Below are positions 1-8,911 of a stretch of DNA of 23,048 bases, one piece after another. The DNA comes from Planctomycetota bacterium (GTDB taxonomy: Bacteria; Planctomycetota; Phycisphaerae; WQYP01), in assembly GCA_021785155.1 (NCBI GenBank), contig JAJYGE010000313.1:1-23048 (forward strand), given 5' to 3'. The position numbers and the translations under genes are program-made. The notes beneath the pieces are model-generated. The model made no database searches and had not been told where the DNA came from. It worked only from the letters and a program-made list of their open reading frames with translations. Numbering within the stretch: position 1 is the stretch's first letter; each line of letters starts with the position of its first letter.

Positions 1-354
1 ACGTTTGAGCGACCTACGCGGTCAGCTCGTTGTTAACCGGGATTTTATCCCAGTCTCAACGTCCCCCGAAAGGCTCGGCTTCATAGTTTCTAGGGCAACT
101 TGAACCAAACCCGCTAAAATCAACGCTTCCATCAACTTGCGCAACTTGGGCAAGTTGCCCCCCTAACTTGGGCACCTTGAAATTCGCAAGGTCTTCTAAC
201 TCCTAACTCCTAAATGCTGGCGGTGCCGCCGCGTTGCAGAATCGGTCACAGGCCCCCTTCACGGAGAACCCCGCCGCTTGCCCCTTGGGCATTAGGCTAC
301 TACGATACGGCGGGCTGCATCGCGGCAATGGTTTTAGCGACGGCGGCTTGAGTT
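1..354. other. Intergenic stretch with small hairpins and short repeats
   Basis: I find no convincing coding region here. The first 60 bases can fold into two hairpins. One pairs 7-14 with 20-28, leaving A24 bulged. The other pairs GGGAT at 39-43 with ATCCC at 47-51, and may be closed by GTTG at 29-32 with CAAC at 57-60. The word CAACTTG recurs at 96-102, 133-139 and 142-148. The third copy forms an 8-bp inverted repeat, GCAACTTG at 141-148 with CAAGTTGC at 151-158. A heptamer CTAACTC is repeated about 2.6 times at 196-213. I do not recognise a known RNA family. The left part could be the end of a structured RNA or an upstream gene's trailer. Confidence 0.4.
278..306 (+). promoter_or_regulatory. 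Candidate sigma70-like promoter for mfd
   Basis: TTGCCC at 278-283 and TACGAT at 301-306 are separated by 17 bases, each matching four of six consensus positions. The predicted start of transcription lies about 40 bases before the mfd start codon. The match is modest and is only an inference from sequence. Confidence 0.3.
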
Positions 355-3300
355 ATGGCTGAAGCACCAATATCCGATGTCCTGCGCGGCATGGCGGAAT
401 CGCCGGTTATTGCGCGTATTGTTGACGAGCTGTCCTGCAACCGCTATGTCGGTGCAACCGGGCAATGGGGGTCTTGCGCCCTGGCGGTGGCGGCATTGGT
501 GCAGGCGCAAATGCGCCGGCCGATTTTAATTGTCACCGCTCATCTGGATGATGCCGATGACGCCATTGAGCAACTGGAATTCTTCCGCCCCGGTTGCGCG
601 GCCAATCTATTTCCGGCCTTTGAGGTATTGCCCGGAGAATCCAGCATTTCCCATGAACTTATTGCCGAGCGATTGGCGCTGCTGGCGGATATCGGGGCGG
701 GGAACATAGCGGATTTTTACGTTGCGCCCATTCAGGCATTAATGCAGCCATGTCCGAATGCCGAATTATTGGCCCGGCAACTTATTTCCGTATCGCCGGG
801 TGCGAAAATGGATCGCGATGCCCTCATTGCGTGGTTGGCCGGCAATGGCTATGCGCGGTTGGAGGCCGTGGAAAATCCGGGTGATTTTGCCGTGCGCGGC
901 GATATTCTTGATGTCTGGGCTGCCGGACTACAGCAGCCGGCCCGCATTGATTTTTTTGGCGATCAAATTGAACGCATTCACGGCTTTGATCCTGAAACGC
1001 TGGGGCCGACCGATCCCATATCACCTCTGCGATTAACCGCTTTGGAAAAGCACGCGTCCTGGCCGAAGGATCAGACGGTCAATTTTATTTCCGCGTTGCC
1101 GGAAGAAACCATTATCTGGCTCATTGAGCCGCAGGAAATTCAGGAGCAGGGCCGCAGCTATATGGATCGGCTCCCCGATGGCCGGGGGATTTATCCCACG
1201 GATGCGATCTTCCGTCTGGCGCAGAAATTCGCATGGGCGCAGATACGCCAATTTGGCCGCGATGATCGCACCACCATTGATCTGCCCTGCCGCTCGGTGG
1301 AACAATTTGATACCGAGCCCGATGCGGCATTGGCCGAATTGGCGGCTCTGGCGGTGGACAACCAGGTGATTGTGGTCTGCCAGAATCCATCCGAGCGCAC
1401 ACGCTTGACCGATCTGATCCATGTGAAACATCCGGACGTGCTGGAAAAAATAGCCATTCCCGTCGGTGATCTGGCGGTGGGTTTCCGCTGGCAACTTACC
1501 GGCGTAACGGAAAAAAAGACCGGCTCGGATCACACGCCCACCGATCAGCAGCACTGGTTGATTTTAGTAGCCCACCATGAATTGTTTCATCGCTACCACC
1601 AGCGGCGACGCCTGCGGGCCATTCAGGGTGCCCGGCCCATTGATCACTTTCTGGATTTGCAACCCGGTGATTATGTGGTACATGTCAATCATGGCATCGC
1701 GCAATTTACCGCCATGACCACGCTGAACCGCGATGGCCGACAGGCGGAATACATGACGCTGGTATTCGCCCGTGAAGCGGTGCTGCATGTGCCGATCACG
1801 CAAATTCATCTGGTGCAGAAATATGTGGGCGGTGCGCAGGGGCGTCCACCATTATCCGTGTTAGGTGGCACAAGTTGGACCAAGCAGAAAGAAAAGGCCT
1901 CGGAGGCCGTTGAAAAAATGGCCGCTGAAATGCTGGAAGTGCAGGCGGCGCGGGAGCAATTTCCAGGTTTTGCGTACAGTGCGGATACAACCGACATGAA
2001 GGAATTTGAAAATTCCTTTCCATTTCAGGCTACCGAAGATCAACTGCGGTGCATCGCGGAAATCAAGGAAGATCTGCAAAAAGCACGCCCCATGGATCGG
2101 CTGCTGTGCGGGGATGTGGGTTACGGAAAAACTGAACTGGCGATTCGCAGCGCGTTCAAAGTGTGCGAGGGCGGCAAACAGGTAGCGGTATTGGCGCCCA
2201 CAACTGTACTGGTCGAGCAGCATGAAGAGACATTCCGGCAACGCATGGCGGGGTATCCATTTATTGTTGAAAGTGTGTCGCGCTTCAAAACCAACGGCGA
2301 AATTCACGACATTCTCGATCGCACACGCAAAGGAAAAGTGGATGTGCTGATCGGCACACATCGGCTTATCAGCAAAGACGTGCAATTCGCCGATCTGGGC
2401 CTGGTGGTCATTGATGAAGAGCAACGTTTTGGTGTGGAAAACAAAGAACGTCTGAAAAAATTGCGGCTTACCGTTGATGTGCTGACCATGACCGCAACAC
2501 CCATTCCGCGCACGTTGCACATGAGTTTGCTGGGAATACGGGATATTTCTAATTTATCCACGCCGCCGCGCGATCGGCGCAGCGTGGTCACGGAAGTCAT
2601 GGGCTGGGAAGGTGCCAGAATAAAACAGGCCATCGAGCGCGAACTGGCCCGCGACGGGCAGATATATTTTGTGCATAACCGCGTGTGGAATATTGAATCC
2701 GTAGCCGACAGAATTCGTCGCCTTGTTCCCGATGCCCGGATCGTCATTGGCCATGGCCAAATGCCGGATCATGAACTCGAACAGGTCATGCACACATTTG
2801 TAAAGCGTGAAGCGGACATTCTGGTGTCCACGACCATTATTGAAAGCGGGCTGGATATTCCATCGGCCAACACCATTTTTATTCATGAGGCCGAGAATTA
2901 TGGATTAAGTGATCTGCATCAACTGCGCGGGCGTGTGGGCCGCTCCCGCCACCGGGCATATTGTTATCTGGTAATCAGTCAGGATAAGGCGTTAAGCGAA
3001 TCGGCCGCCAAGCGGCTCAAGGCGATGGAAGAATATGCCTCGTTGGGGGCGGGATTCAAAATAGCGCTACGCGATCTGGAAATTCGCGGGGCCGGCAATT
3101 TGTTGGGTGACGAGCAGTCCGGTCATATCGCGGCGGTGGGTTATGAACTGTATTGCCAATTGCTGGAGGAAGCGGTCAAGCGGGTGAAAAATCAGCCCAT
3201 TGACCGACCGCCGGAAGTGAACATCGACATCGGTATTTCCGGCAGTTTTCCGCGCACGTATATCATGGCTGAAAAACAGCGTATGGAGCTGTACCGTCGG

Positions 3301-3639
3301 TTATCCCGTTGCCATAACATGGAAGTTATCGAGGCCCTGCGGAAAGATATTGTTGATGCCTTCGGCCCGTTGCCAAAAGCGGCGGAAATACTTTTCCAAC
3401 TCACCGAATTGCGCGTGCTGGCCGCCGAATGGACGATCACCAACCTGATGAGCCAACCACCGGACCTGGTGTTTGCCATGCAGGATCTTTCCAAACTTGG
3501 ACCGCTGTTAAGCAAGTCGCCGGGATCCCTGCGGCCCGTGGATGAAAAAGCGATTCACCTGCGGCTGCCGCCCAATTATTTTGAAGGCCAGACGCTGTTA
3601 AATGTCCTGCGGAATCTACTGGCCAATCCGCCGGCGTAA
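355..3639 (+). CDS. mfd: Transcription-repair coupling factor Mfd
   Basis: Mfd is the ATP-driven translocase that removes RNA polymerase stalled at DNA lesions and recruits UvrA for nucleotide excision repair in the cytoplasm. The 1094-residue product is close to the usual length of about 1150. An N-terminal UvrB-like region covers roughly residues 1-330. A CarD-like RNA polymerase interaction domain begins near residue 436 (PGDYVVHVNHGI). The superfamily 2 motor shows Walker A GDVGYGKT at 586-593, the DEEQ box at 687-690, TATPIPRT, and the late motif with QLRGRVGR. The C-terminal TRCF domain contains AEKQRMELYRRL. The ATG at 355 has no strong Shine-Dalgarno sequence but fits the family start. 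phoH follows after 21 bases, so the two are probably co-transcribed. Confidence 0.97.
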   Translation: MAEAPISDVLRGMAESPVIARIVDELSCNRYVGATGQWGSCALAVAALVQAQMRRPILIVTAHLDDADDAIEQLEFFRPGCAANLFPAFEVLPGESSISHELIAERLALLADIGAGNIADFYVAPIQALMQPCPNAELLARQLISVSPGAKMDRDALIAWLAGNGYARLEAVENPGDFAVRGDILDVWAAGLQQPARIDFFGDQIERIHGFDPETLGPTDPISPLRLTALEKHASWPKDQTVNFISALPEETIIWLIEPQEIQEQGRSYMDRLPDGRGIYPTDAIFRLAQKFAWAQIRQFGRDDRTTIDLPCRSVEQFDTEPDAALAELAALAVDNQVIVVCQNPSERTRLTDLIHVKHPDVLEKIAIPVGDLAVGFRWQLTGVTEKKTGSDHTPTDQQHWLILVAHHELFHRYHQRRRLRAIQGARPIDHFLDLQPGDYVVHVNHGIAQFTAMTTLNRDGRQAEYMTLVFAREAVLHVPITQIHLVQKYVGGAQGRPPLSVLGGTSWTKQKEKASEAVEKMAAEMLEVQAAREQFPGFAYSADTTDMKEFENSFPFQATEDQLRCIAEIKEDLQKARPMDRLLCGDVGYGKTELAIRSAFKVCEGGKQVAVLAPTTVLVEQHEETFRQRMAGYPFIVESVSRFKTNGEIHDILDRTRKGKVDVLIGTHRLISKDVQFADLGLVVIDEEQRFGVENKERLKKLRLTVDVLTMTATPIPRTLHMSLLGIRDISNLSTPPRDRRSVVTEVMGWEGARIKQAIERELARDGQIYFVHNRVWNIESVADRIRRLVPDARIVIGHGQMPDHELEQVMHTFVKREADILVSTTIIESGLDIPSANTIFIHEAENYGLSDLHQLRGRVGRSRHRAYCYLVISQDKALSESAAKRLKAMEEYASLGAGFKIALRDLEIRGAGNLLGDEQSGHIAAVGYELYCQLLEEAVKRVKNQPIDRPPEVNIDIGISGSFPRTYIMAEKQRMELYRRLSRCHNMEVIEALRKDIVDAFGPLPKAAEILFQLTELRVLAAEWTITNLMSQPPDLVFAMQDLSKLGPLLSKSPGSLRPVDEKAIHLRLPPNYFEGQTLLNVLRNLLANPPA

Positions 3640-3660
3640 CCGACTGCAAAAGGAGCCATC

Positions 3661-4677
3661 ATGGTTGTCACTGTTCAAATCGACGCGCAGCATCGTCTGG
3701 GCCTGTATGGCTCGGCGGATCGACATCTTAAAACATTGCGCGAGCTATTGGGCGTTACCCTGATTGCCCGCGATGATCAAATAAAAATCAGCGGCGAACC
3801 GGGGGCGGTGGAACATTGTGTGGCCGCATTGCATCAGATGCGACGATTGTTAAAAGAACATCGGTCACTGAATCAGGAGCATATTGCCTCGGCCATTCGC
3901 CTTGGTGCGCCGGAAGGTCATGGGCATCATCCACCACTGCTGGATGTCGCCGTCAGTGGTCGCAGCGTTGAACCCCGAACCGCCGGCCAGAGGCATTATG
4001 TCAATGCCATGCTGGAACAGGATCTGGTCTTTTGCGCCGGTCCGGCGGGTACCGGAAAAACGTTTCTGGCGGTGGCACTGGCGGTAAGCATGTTGCGGCA
4101 CAACAAAGTGCGGCGGCTGGTGCTGGTGCGGCCCGCCGTGGAAGCCGGTGAGAAGCTCGGTTTTCTGCCGGGGGATATTCAAGCGAAAGTAAATCCCTAT
4201 CTGCGGCCACTGCTCGATGCGCTGCATGACATGATGCCGTATGAACAGATTCGGCGGTTTATGGCCAATGATATGATAGAACTGGCACCGTTGGCCTATA
4301 TGCGCGGGCGCACGCTTAATGAAAGCATTGTCCTGCTGGATGAAGCCCAAAACACCACGCCTGCTCAAATGCTCATGTTCCTTACCCGCCTGGGTGAAGG
4401 CAGCAAAATGGTGGTCACCGGTGATCCCACACAGGTGGATTTGGAACCGGGGCAGATTAGTGGGTTAATTGATGCGCGAAGGAAACTTTCCGGGGTAAAG
4501 GGCGTCGCATTTATTGAACTTGGGCGCTCGGATATTGTACGCCATCGCCTGGTGCAGAATATTGTACAGGCGTACAACCGCGAGACAGATGTTCCGGCCA
4601 AACGCACAGCCGCCCGAAATGCCGATACGTCCGACGAATCAGACACGTCAGCTCCTGAACTACCTCCACCACATTGA
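3661..4677 (+). CDS. phoH: PhoH-like P-loop ATPase
   Basis: This is a PhoH/YbeZ-family cytoplasmic ATPase, a family linked to RNA metabolism and often encoded beside ybeY, although no ybeY is visible here. The 338-residue product has the family's N-terminal KH-like segment (about residues 1-95), then Walker A GPAGTGKT at 127-134, Walker B VLLDEAQN at 224-231, and the TGDPTQVDL motif characteristic of PhoH proteins. The C-terminal tail after about residue 310 is polar and low in complexity. AGGAG at 3651-3655 sits five bases before the ATG and fixes the start. It lies 21 bases after mfd. The next gene, larB, is 121 bases away, which leaves room for a new promoter. Confidence 0.95.
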   Translation: MVVTVQIDAQHRLGLYGSADRHLKTLRELLGVTLIARDDQIKISGEPGAVEHCVAALHQMRRLLKEHRSLNQEHIASAIRLGAPEGHGHHPPLLDVAVSGRSVEPRTAGQRHYVNAMLEQDLVFCAGPAGTGKTFLAVALAVSMLRHNKVRRLVLVRPAVEAGEKLGFLPGDIQAKVNPYLRPLLDALHDMMPYEQIRRFMANDMIELAPLAYMRGRTLNESIVLLDEAQNTTPAQMLMFLTRLGEGSKMVVTGDPTQVDLEPGQISGLIDARRKLSGVKGVAFIELGRSDIVRHRLVQNIVQAYNRETDVPAKRTAARNADTSDESDTSAPELPPPH

Positions 4678-4798
4678 ATCCTGCAAAAACGGTCGGGCTT
4701 AAAATCCGCGCAACTTGGGGTTCTCCATGGATGTTTTATGGAACTTGTTATGATGACAATATGCAGGCGTTGACCTGCTGACCAGCGGAGATTCGGAC

Positions 4799-5656
4799 AT
4801 GTCACCAAAAGCAACCCGTGCCAAGCCGAAGCGGCGAACCCCGGCTCAACCGGTGCGCGGCACGGGAAAATCGCCCCGGAGACCGGCGGGCCACCAACGG
4901 GATTACAGCGAACAATCTATTCATGCGTTGTTACAGCGTGTTGCCGAGGGGCATGTCAATGTTGATCAGGCGCTGGAAAATCTGCGTCTATTGGCGTGTG
5001 AATCCATGGGCTTTGCAACGCTGGATCATCACCGGACTTTACGCAAAGGATTTCCGGAGGTTGTTTTTTGCCAGGGCAAAACGTGCGAACAGGTGGCGGC
5101 GATCGTAGAGCGGATGGCGCGACGGGGAACGCGGGTGCTGGGCACCAGAGCCTCGGCGGAACAGTTTGCGGCGGCACAGCAGTTGGTGCCGGAATTGCAA
5201 TATCATCCAGTTGCACGAGCGCTCTGGCTGAACCTTGACGACAATGCCAAGGTGGAAGGTGTGTTCGTGATTGCGGCTGGTACCAGTGATTTGGCGGTGG
5301 CGGAAGAGGCGGCGCTGACACTTGAACTTATGGGGCAACAACCCCATCGGATATGGGATGTCGGCGTGGCAGGCTTGCACCGGTTATTGAATCGCCTGGA
5401 TGAGATTCGTCAGGCGCGCGTGATTGTGGCTGTCGCCGGTATGGAAGGGGCATTGCCCGGGGTACTGGCGGGGCTGGTCGCGGCACCGGTTATTGCGGTG
5501 CCCACAAGCGTGGGATATGGGGCCAGTTTCGGCGGCCTTGCCGCACTGCTGGGAATGCTCAACAGTTGCGCTCCGGGGCTGGCAGTGGTCAACATAGATA
5601 ATGGATTTGGTGCTGGCTACATGGCGGCTATAATGAATAAACTGTCGGCAGGGTAA
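4799..5656 (+). CDS. larB: LarB, pyridinium-3,5-biscarboxylic acid mononucleotide synthase
   Basis: LarB carries out the first step of nickel-pincer nucleotide synthesis, carboxylating the pyridinium ring of nicotinate adenine dinucleotide and releasing AMP. The 285-residue protein matches the family throughout. It has RKGFPEVVF near residue 83, a PurE-like half with AGTSDLAVAEEA, DVGVAGLHRLL, VAGMEGALPGVLAGL and PTSVGYGASFGGLAALLGML, and the ending NIDNGFGAGYMAA. Cys257 in NSCAPGL corresponds to the cysteine reported to bind substrate covalently in Lactobacillus plantarum LarB. The first 38 residues form a basic, proline-rich extension that is unlike the rest. CGGAG precedes the ATG at a normal distance. 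larE and larC follow on the same strand. Confidence 0.95.
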   Translation: MSPKATRAKPKRRTPAQPVRGTGKSPRRPAGHQRDYSEQSIHALLQRVAEGHVNVDQALENLRLLACESMGFATLDHHRTLRKGFPEVVFCQGKTCEQVAAIVERMARRGTRVLGTRASAEQFAAAQQLVPELQYHPVARALWLNLDDNAKVEGVFVIAAGTSDLAVAEEAALTLELMGQQPHRIWDVGVAGLHRLLNRLDEIRQARVIVAVAGMEGALPGVLAGLVAAPVIAVPTSVGYGASFGGLAALLGMLNSCAPGLAVVNIDNGFGAGYMAAIMNKLSAG

Positions 5657-5779
5657 GATCGGTAGTGCTGTAGTGCTGCAGTTTTGTTATTTCCTTCATA
5701 GCTGCAAGTGCTCTGTCACGCCCGCAAATTAGGGTTGACGGAACTCCAGTGTTGCGTTTACGCCAGTGGAAAGGCGGCG

Positions 5780-6616
5780 ATGATGGTGGACAGACAAGCT
5801 CGGGAATGCCTGCAAAAACTGGATAACTTTTTGAGGCAATACGAATCGGCGATAATTGCTTATTCCGGTGGTGTGGACAGCGCTGTGGTGATGGCGGCGG
5901 CGACGCGGGTGCTGGGAATGCGGGCCTTGGCCTGTATTGGGGTGTCGCCAAGTTATCCGGAGCGTGAAAAAACGGCGGCGTTGACGTTGGCGAAGAGCGT
6001 GGGCGCATTGGTTCGACTGGTGCGAACCCGTGAACAGAATAATCCCAATTACACTGCCAATGCGCCCAACCGTTGCTATTACTGCAAAACCGAACTTTAT
6101 GAAAATTTGGCCAGCATCGCGCGCGAACAACGGTATGCCGTCATTTTGGACGGTAGCAACGCCAGTGACCAATCCGATGACCGGCCTGGCTGGCGGGCAG
6201 CGCGTGAACATGGGGTGGTCTCTCCATTGGCCTCTCTGGGCTTTACCAAACCGCTGGTGCGTGCGTTGGCCCGGGAGATGGATCTCCAGGTATGGGATAA
6301 ACCGGCAACACCGTGCCTGAGTTCACGCGTGCCACATGGCGTGCCGATTGTGCCGGGGTTGCTGGCACGCATTGAAGCTGCGGAAAATGTGCTGGCCGGG
6401 CTGGGATTCAAAGAGTTCAGGGTGCGGCATCACGGCGATGTGGCACGGGTGGAAGTGCCAGTGGACGATATGAGCCGCGCTATCATTTTGCGCCAACAGA
6501 TTGTTTCAGGTATTCAACAGGCAGGCTACACATTTGTAAGCCTGGATTTAAGCGGTTTCAGGAGCGGGGCGTTGCATGCCGCCACGAAGGGGAACCTGGC
6601 ACCGCAGAGTAATTAA
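5780..6616 (+). CDS. larE: LarE, ATP-dependent sulfur insertase, three-cysteine type
   Basis: LarE adenylates the pyridinium carboxylates made by LarB and replaces them with thiocarboxylates. The PP-loop SGGVDS lies at residues 29-34. Cys99 and Cys102 (CYYC) plus Cys179 (PCLSSR) give the three-cysteine pattern described for LarE proteins that bind a [4Fe-4S] cluster, as opposed to the single sacrificial cysteine of the L. plantarum enzyme. The chosen ATG at 5780 follows GGAAAGG at a good distance; ATG at 5783 is equally possible. A GTG further upstream at 5708 would add 24 residues unlike the family. The 123-base gap after larB contains a direct repeat of GTAGTGCT and a weak TTGACG-type -35, so partial transcriptional independence cannot be excluded. 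Confidence 0.93.
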   Translation: MMVDRQARECLQKLDNFLRQYESAIIAYSGGVDSAVVMAAATRVLGMRALACIGVSPSYPEREKTAALTLAKSVGALVRLVRTREQNNPNYTANAPNRCYYCKTELYENLASIAREQRYAVILDGSNASDQSDDRPGWRAAREHGVVSPLASLGFTKPLVRALAREMDLQVWDKPATPCLSSRVPHGVPIVPGLLARIEAAENVLAGLGFKEFRVRHHGDVARVEVPVDDMSRAIILRQQIVSGIQQAGYTFVSLDLSGFRSGALHAATKGNLAPQSN

Positions 6617-6700
6617 AATGGCACGATACCGGAAATGTCTTTCGGGGACTACCGCGTTTTACAGCGCCATGCGGAGTCCGACAGTTTTAGCAGGAAATCA

Positions 6701-7894
6701 ATGGCCATGATGATAGCATATCTGGATGCGGCTTCAGGAATTTCGGGCGATATGTTTCTCGGTTGCCTGGTAGATGCCGGGGTAAAACTGGAAACCCTGC
6801 GGGAAATCATTGCCGCTCTAAAATTACCCGTTCAGGAGTGGTCCATTGACGTAAGGGAAGTAAAGAAAGGTCCGTTGCGGGCGGCGCAGGTTCTGGTGCA
6901 TGCCGCGGAGGGGCATACGCATCGGCACCTCTCGCACATCCAAAGTCTGATTACATCTGCGGATTTGCCGACACTCGTTAAAGAACGAGCCATTGCGGTT
7001 TTTCACCGCCTGGCTGATGCTGAAGCCCGCGTGCATGGAAGCACGCCGGAGAAAGTCCATTTTCATGAAGTCGGGGCAGTGGATGCCATCATCGACATTG
7101 TTGGCGTCGTAGCTGGGTTAAATGAATTAGGTGTAAAAAACTTATATGCGTCGGCCTTGCCATTGGCGCATGGGTGGGTTGATACGCAACATGGACGAAT
7201 GGCCTTGCCGGCACCGGCCACGCTGGAACTGTTGACAGCGGTTCACGCCCCCACCCGGCCAGCGCCCGCTGAAGGCGAGTGGGTGACACCGACCGGCGCG
7301 GCACTTTTGGCCGAATTGGCCGTATTTGAGCAGCCGGAAATGACGTTGGCCAGAATCGGTGTCGGGGCGGGTGTTAAAGAAGCCTCGTGGCCAAACGTAG
7401 CGCGGTTGTGGCTGGGTAAAAATGTGGGTTCCGGTTCCATGGTGCAAATTGAAACTAACATCGACGATATGAACCCGCAGTTGTTTGGTCCGGTGATGGA
7501 AAATCTTCTGGCCGCCGGAGCCGCCGATGTATGGCTGACTCCGGTTCAGATGAAAAAGAATCGGCCAGGCGTGGTTTTGTGTGTGTTGGCACCGGCAATC
7601 CTTGAGGTGCCGATGGTGGAGCTTCTACTGCAACAAACGACGACTTTAGGCGTTCGCGTCCATGCGCTGGCGCATCGCCACGAGGCGGGGCGGGCGGTAA
7701 GGGAAGTTTGCACGCAATATGGTACCGTGCGTATGAAGATCAAGTTATTAGAAGGTCGCCCGGCTGGGGCCACGCCCGAATTTGAGGATTGTCGGCGGTT
7801 GGCCGATCAACATGGTGTGCCGGTGCGGGTGGTATTGGAGGCGGCCTGGGCCGCCGGGCATCAGGAATCGGATTCGTATGGCACGCCGACATGA
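6701..7894 (+). CDS. larC: LarC, nickel insertase of NPN cofactor synthesis
   Basis: LarC loads nickel into the bisthiocarboxylate pyridinium mononucleotide in a CTP-dependent reaction, giving the finished pincer cofactor used by lactate racemase-type enzymes. The 397-residue product starts with the family's IAYLDAASGISGDMFLG. It has a histidine-rich stretch at residues 67-79 and the VHFHEVGAVDAIIDIVG motif. The C-terminal LarC2 region contains ETNIDDMNPQ and MKKNRPG. In L. plantarum the two halves are joined only by a programmed frameshift, but here they are one uninterrupted frame. AGGA at 6692-6695 supports ATG 6701; ATGs at 6707 and 6710 are alternatives, and the open frame extends upstream to 6635. 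larE ends 84 bases earlier. Confidence 0.95.
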   Translation: MAMMIAYLDAASGISGDMFLGCLVDAGVKLETLREIIAALKLPVQEWSIDVREVKKGPLRAAQVLVHAAEGHTHRHLSHIQSLITSADLPTLVKERAIAVFHRLADAEARVHGSTPEKVHFHEVGAVDAIIDIVGVVAGLNELGVKNLYASALPLAHGWVDTQHGRMALPAPATLELLTAVHAPTRPAPAEGEWVTPTGAALLAELAVFEQPEMTLARIGVGAGVKEASWPNVARLWLGKNVGSGSMVQIETNIDDMNPQLFGPVMENLLAAGAADVWLTPVQMKKNRPGVVLCVLAPAILEVPMVELLLQQTTTLGVRVHALAHRHEAGRAVREVCTQYGTVRMKIKLLEGRPAGATPEFEDCRRLADQHGVPVRVVLEAAWAAGHQESDSYGTPT

Positions 7895-7926
7895 AGAGTA
7901 CGGCGGATGGAAAAACGTGCTGAACT

Positions 7927-7954
7927 TTGACCTTGCGATTGCATTTGCTATTAT
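7927..7954 (+). promoter_or_regulatory. Sigma70-like promoter before the DUF362 gene
   Basis: TTGACC at 7927-7932 and TATTAT at 7949-7954 are 16 bases apart and each matches five or nearly five consensus positions in an AT-rich patch. They lie 33 bases after larC and 42 bases before the DUF362 start codon. This suggests that the DUF362-ferredoxin pair is a transcription unit separate from larBEC. Confidence 0.55.
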
Positions 7955-7996
7955 ATAGATGTAAATATCCTGAAAGCTGCCGAAAGGAGTCTGCGT

Positions 7997-8905
7997 ATGA
8001 ATCGACGTGAATTCGTCAGGCAGGTAGCGGCATGGTCGGCGGCATCCGCGGTGGTGCCATTGTTCGACGTTGAACTCGCGCACAGCGAGCCTGTGGGGAA
8101 AAGTACGCTGGCGGTCAGCAGGGGCACGGACTATGCGGAGCTTGTAAACCGTATCGTGGCGAAGGTCGGTGGAATGGGTGCCTTTGTGAAGCGCGGAGAT
8201 AAAGTTGTGGTCAAGCCAAATATCGGTTGGGACAGAACTCCCGCCCAAGCTGCGAACACCAATCCGGAAGTGGTCAAAGCCGTTGTAAAACTGGTGCTTG
8301 ATCAGGGTGCCAAGGAAGTGCTGGTTTTTGATCGTCCATGTGATAATCCGCAGCGCTGCTACCATAATAGCGGCATTCAGCAGGCGGTGGCCTCTATCGG
8401 CGATCATCGCGCCCGGTGTGAGTTTATGCAGAACTGGAAATTTGTCCCGGTTCAGATCAAGCGCGCGAAAGTGTTGCACGAATGGCCGTTATATCGGCCC
8501 GCCCTGGAGGCGGATTGTTATATCAATGTGCCCATTGCCAAGAATCATAATCTCACCCGGCTGACGCTGGGATTGAAAAACACCATGGGCGTTTGCGGCG
8601 GAAATCGCGGACATATTCACCAGCAGATTCCTGAGAAGCTCACGGATTTAGCCTTGGTTATCGCACCCAAGGTGACCATTATCGACGCCACACGAATTAT
8701 GCTCCGTAACGGCCCCTCCGGTGGCAGTCTTAAGTATGTTAAGGTGCTCAACACGATATTAGCCTCAACCGATCCGGTCGCCGCCGATGCGTATGCGACA
8801 ACTCTCTTTGGGTTAAAGCCCACTGATATTGCGCCCACCGTTGCGGCGTATCGGCGGGGTCTTGGTGAAATAGACCTTGCTAAAATCAGAATTATAGAGG
8901 CTTAA
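7997..8905 (+). CDS. Tat-exported DUF362 domain protein
   Basis: The 302-residue protein is a DUF362 family member of unknown biochemical role. The N-terminus NRREFVRQVAAWSAASAVV is a twin-arginine signal, so the protein is probably folded in the cytoplasm with a cofactor and then exported. Family motifs are visible in order: VVVKPNIGWDR, a middle region with several cysteines (near DRPCDNPQRCYHNSG), INVPIAKNH, LGLKNTMGVCGGNRGH, and ASTDPVAADAYA near the C-terminus. AAAGGAG at 7983-7989 sets the start. The stop is only six bases before the next gene, a membrane polyferredoxin, so the two are surely co-expressed and may act together in a cell-envelope redox process. Adjacency to larBEC raises the untested idea of nickel-pincer cofactor use. 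Confidence 0.85.
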   Translation: MNRREFVRQVAAWSAASAVVPLFDVELAHSEPVGKSTLAVSRGTDYAELVNRIVAKVGGMGAFVKRGDKVVVKPNIGWDRTPAQAANTNPEVVKAVVKLVLDQGAKEVLVFDRPCDNPQRCYHNSGIQQAVASIGDHRARCEFMQNWKFVPVQIKRAKVLHEWPLYRPALEADCYINVPIAKNHNLTRLTLGLKNTMGVCGGNRGHIHQQIPEKLTDLALVIAPKVTIIDATRIMLRNGPSGGSLKYVKVLNTILASTDPVAADAYATTLFGLKPTDIAPTVAAYRRGLGEIDLAKIRIIEA

Positions 8906-8911
8906 ATCAAT

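Noticed and set aside
196..213. CTAACTC heptamer run as a possible CRISPR or satellite
   Set aside because: Fewer than three copies and no spacers; it is only a short tandem repeat.
1861..2520. 219-codon minus-strand frame inside mfd
   Set aside because: It lies wholly opposite the helicase core of mfd, which explains the open frame; no known motif.
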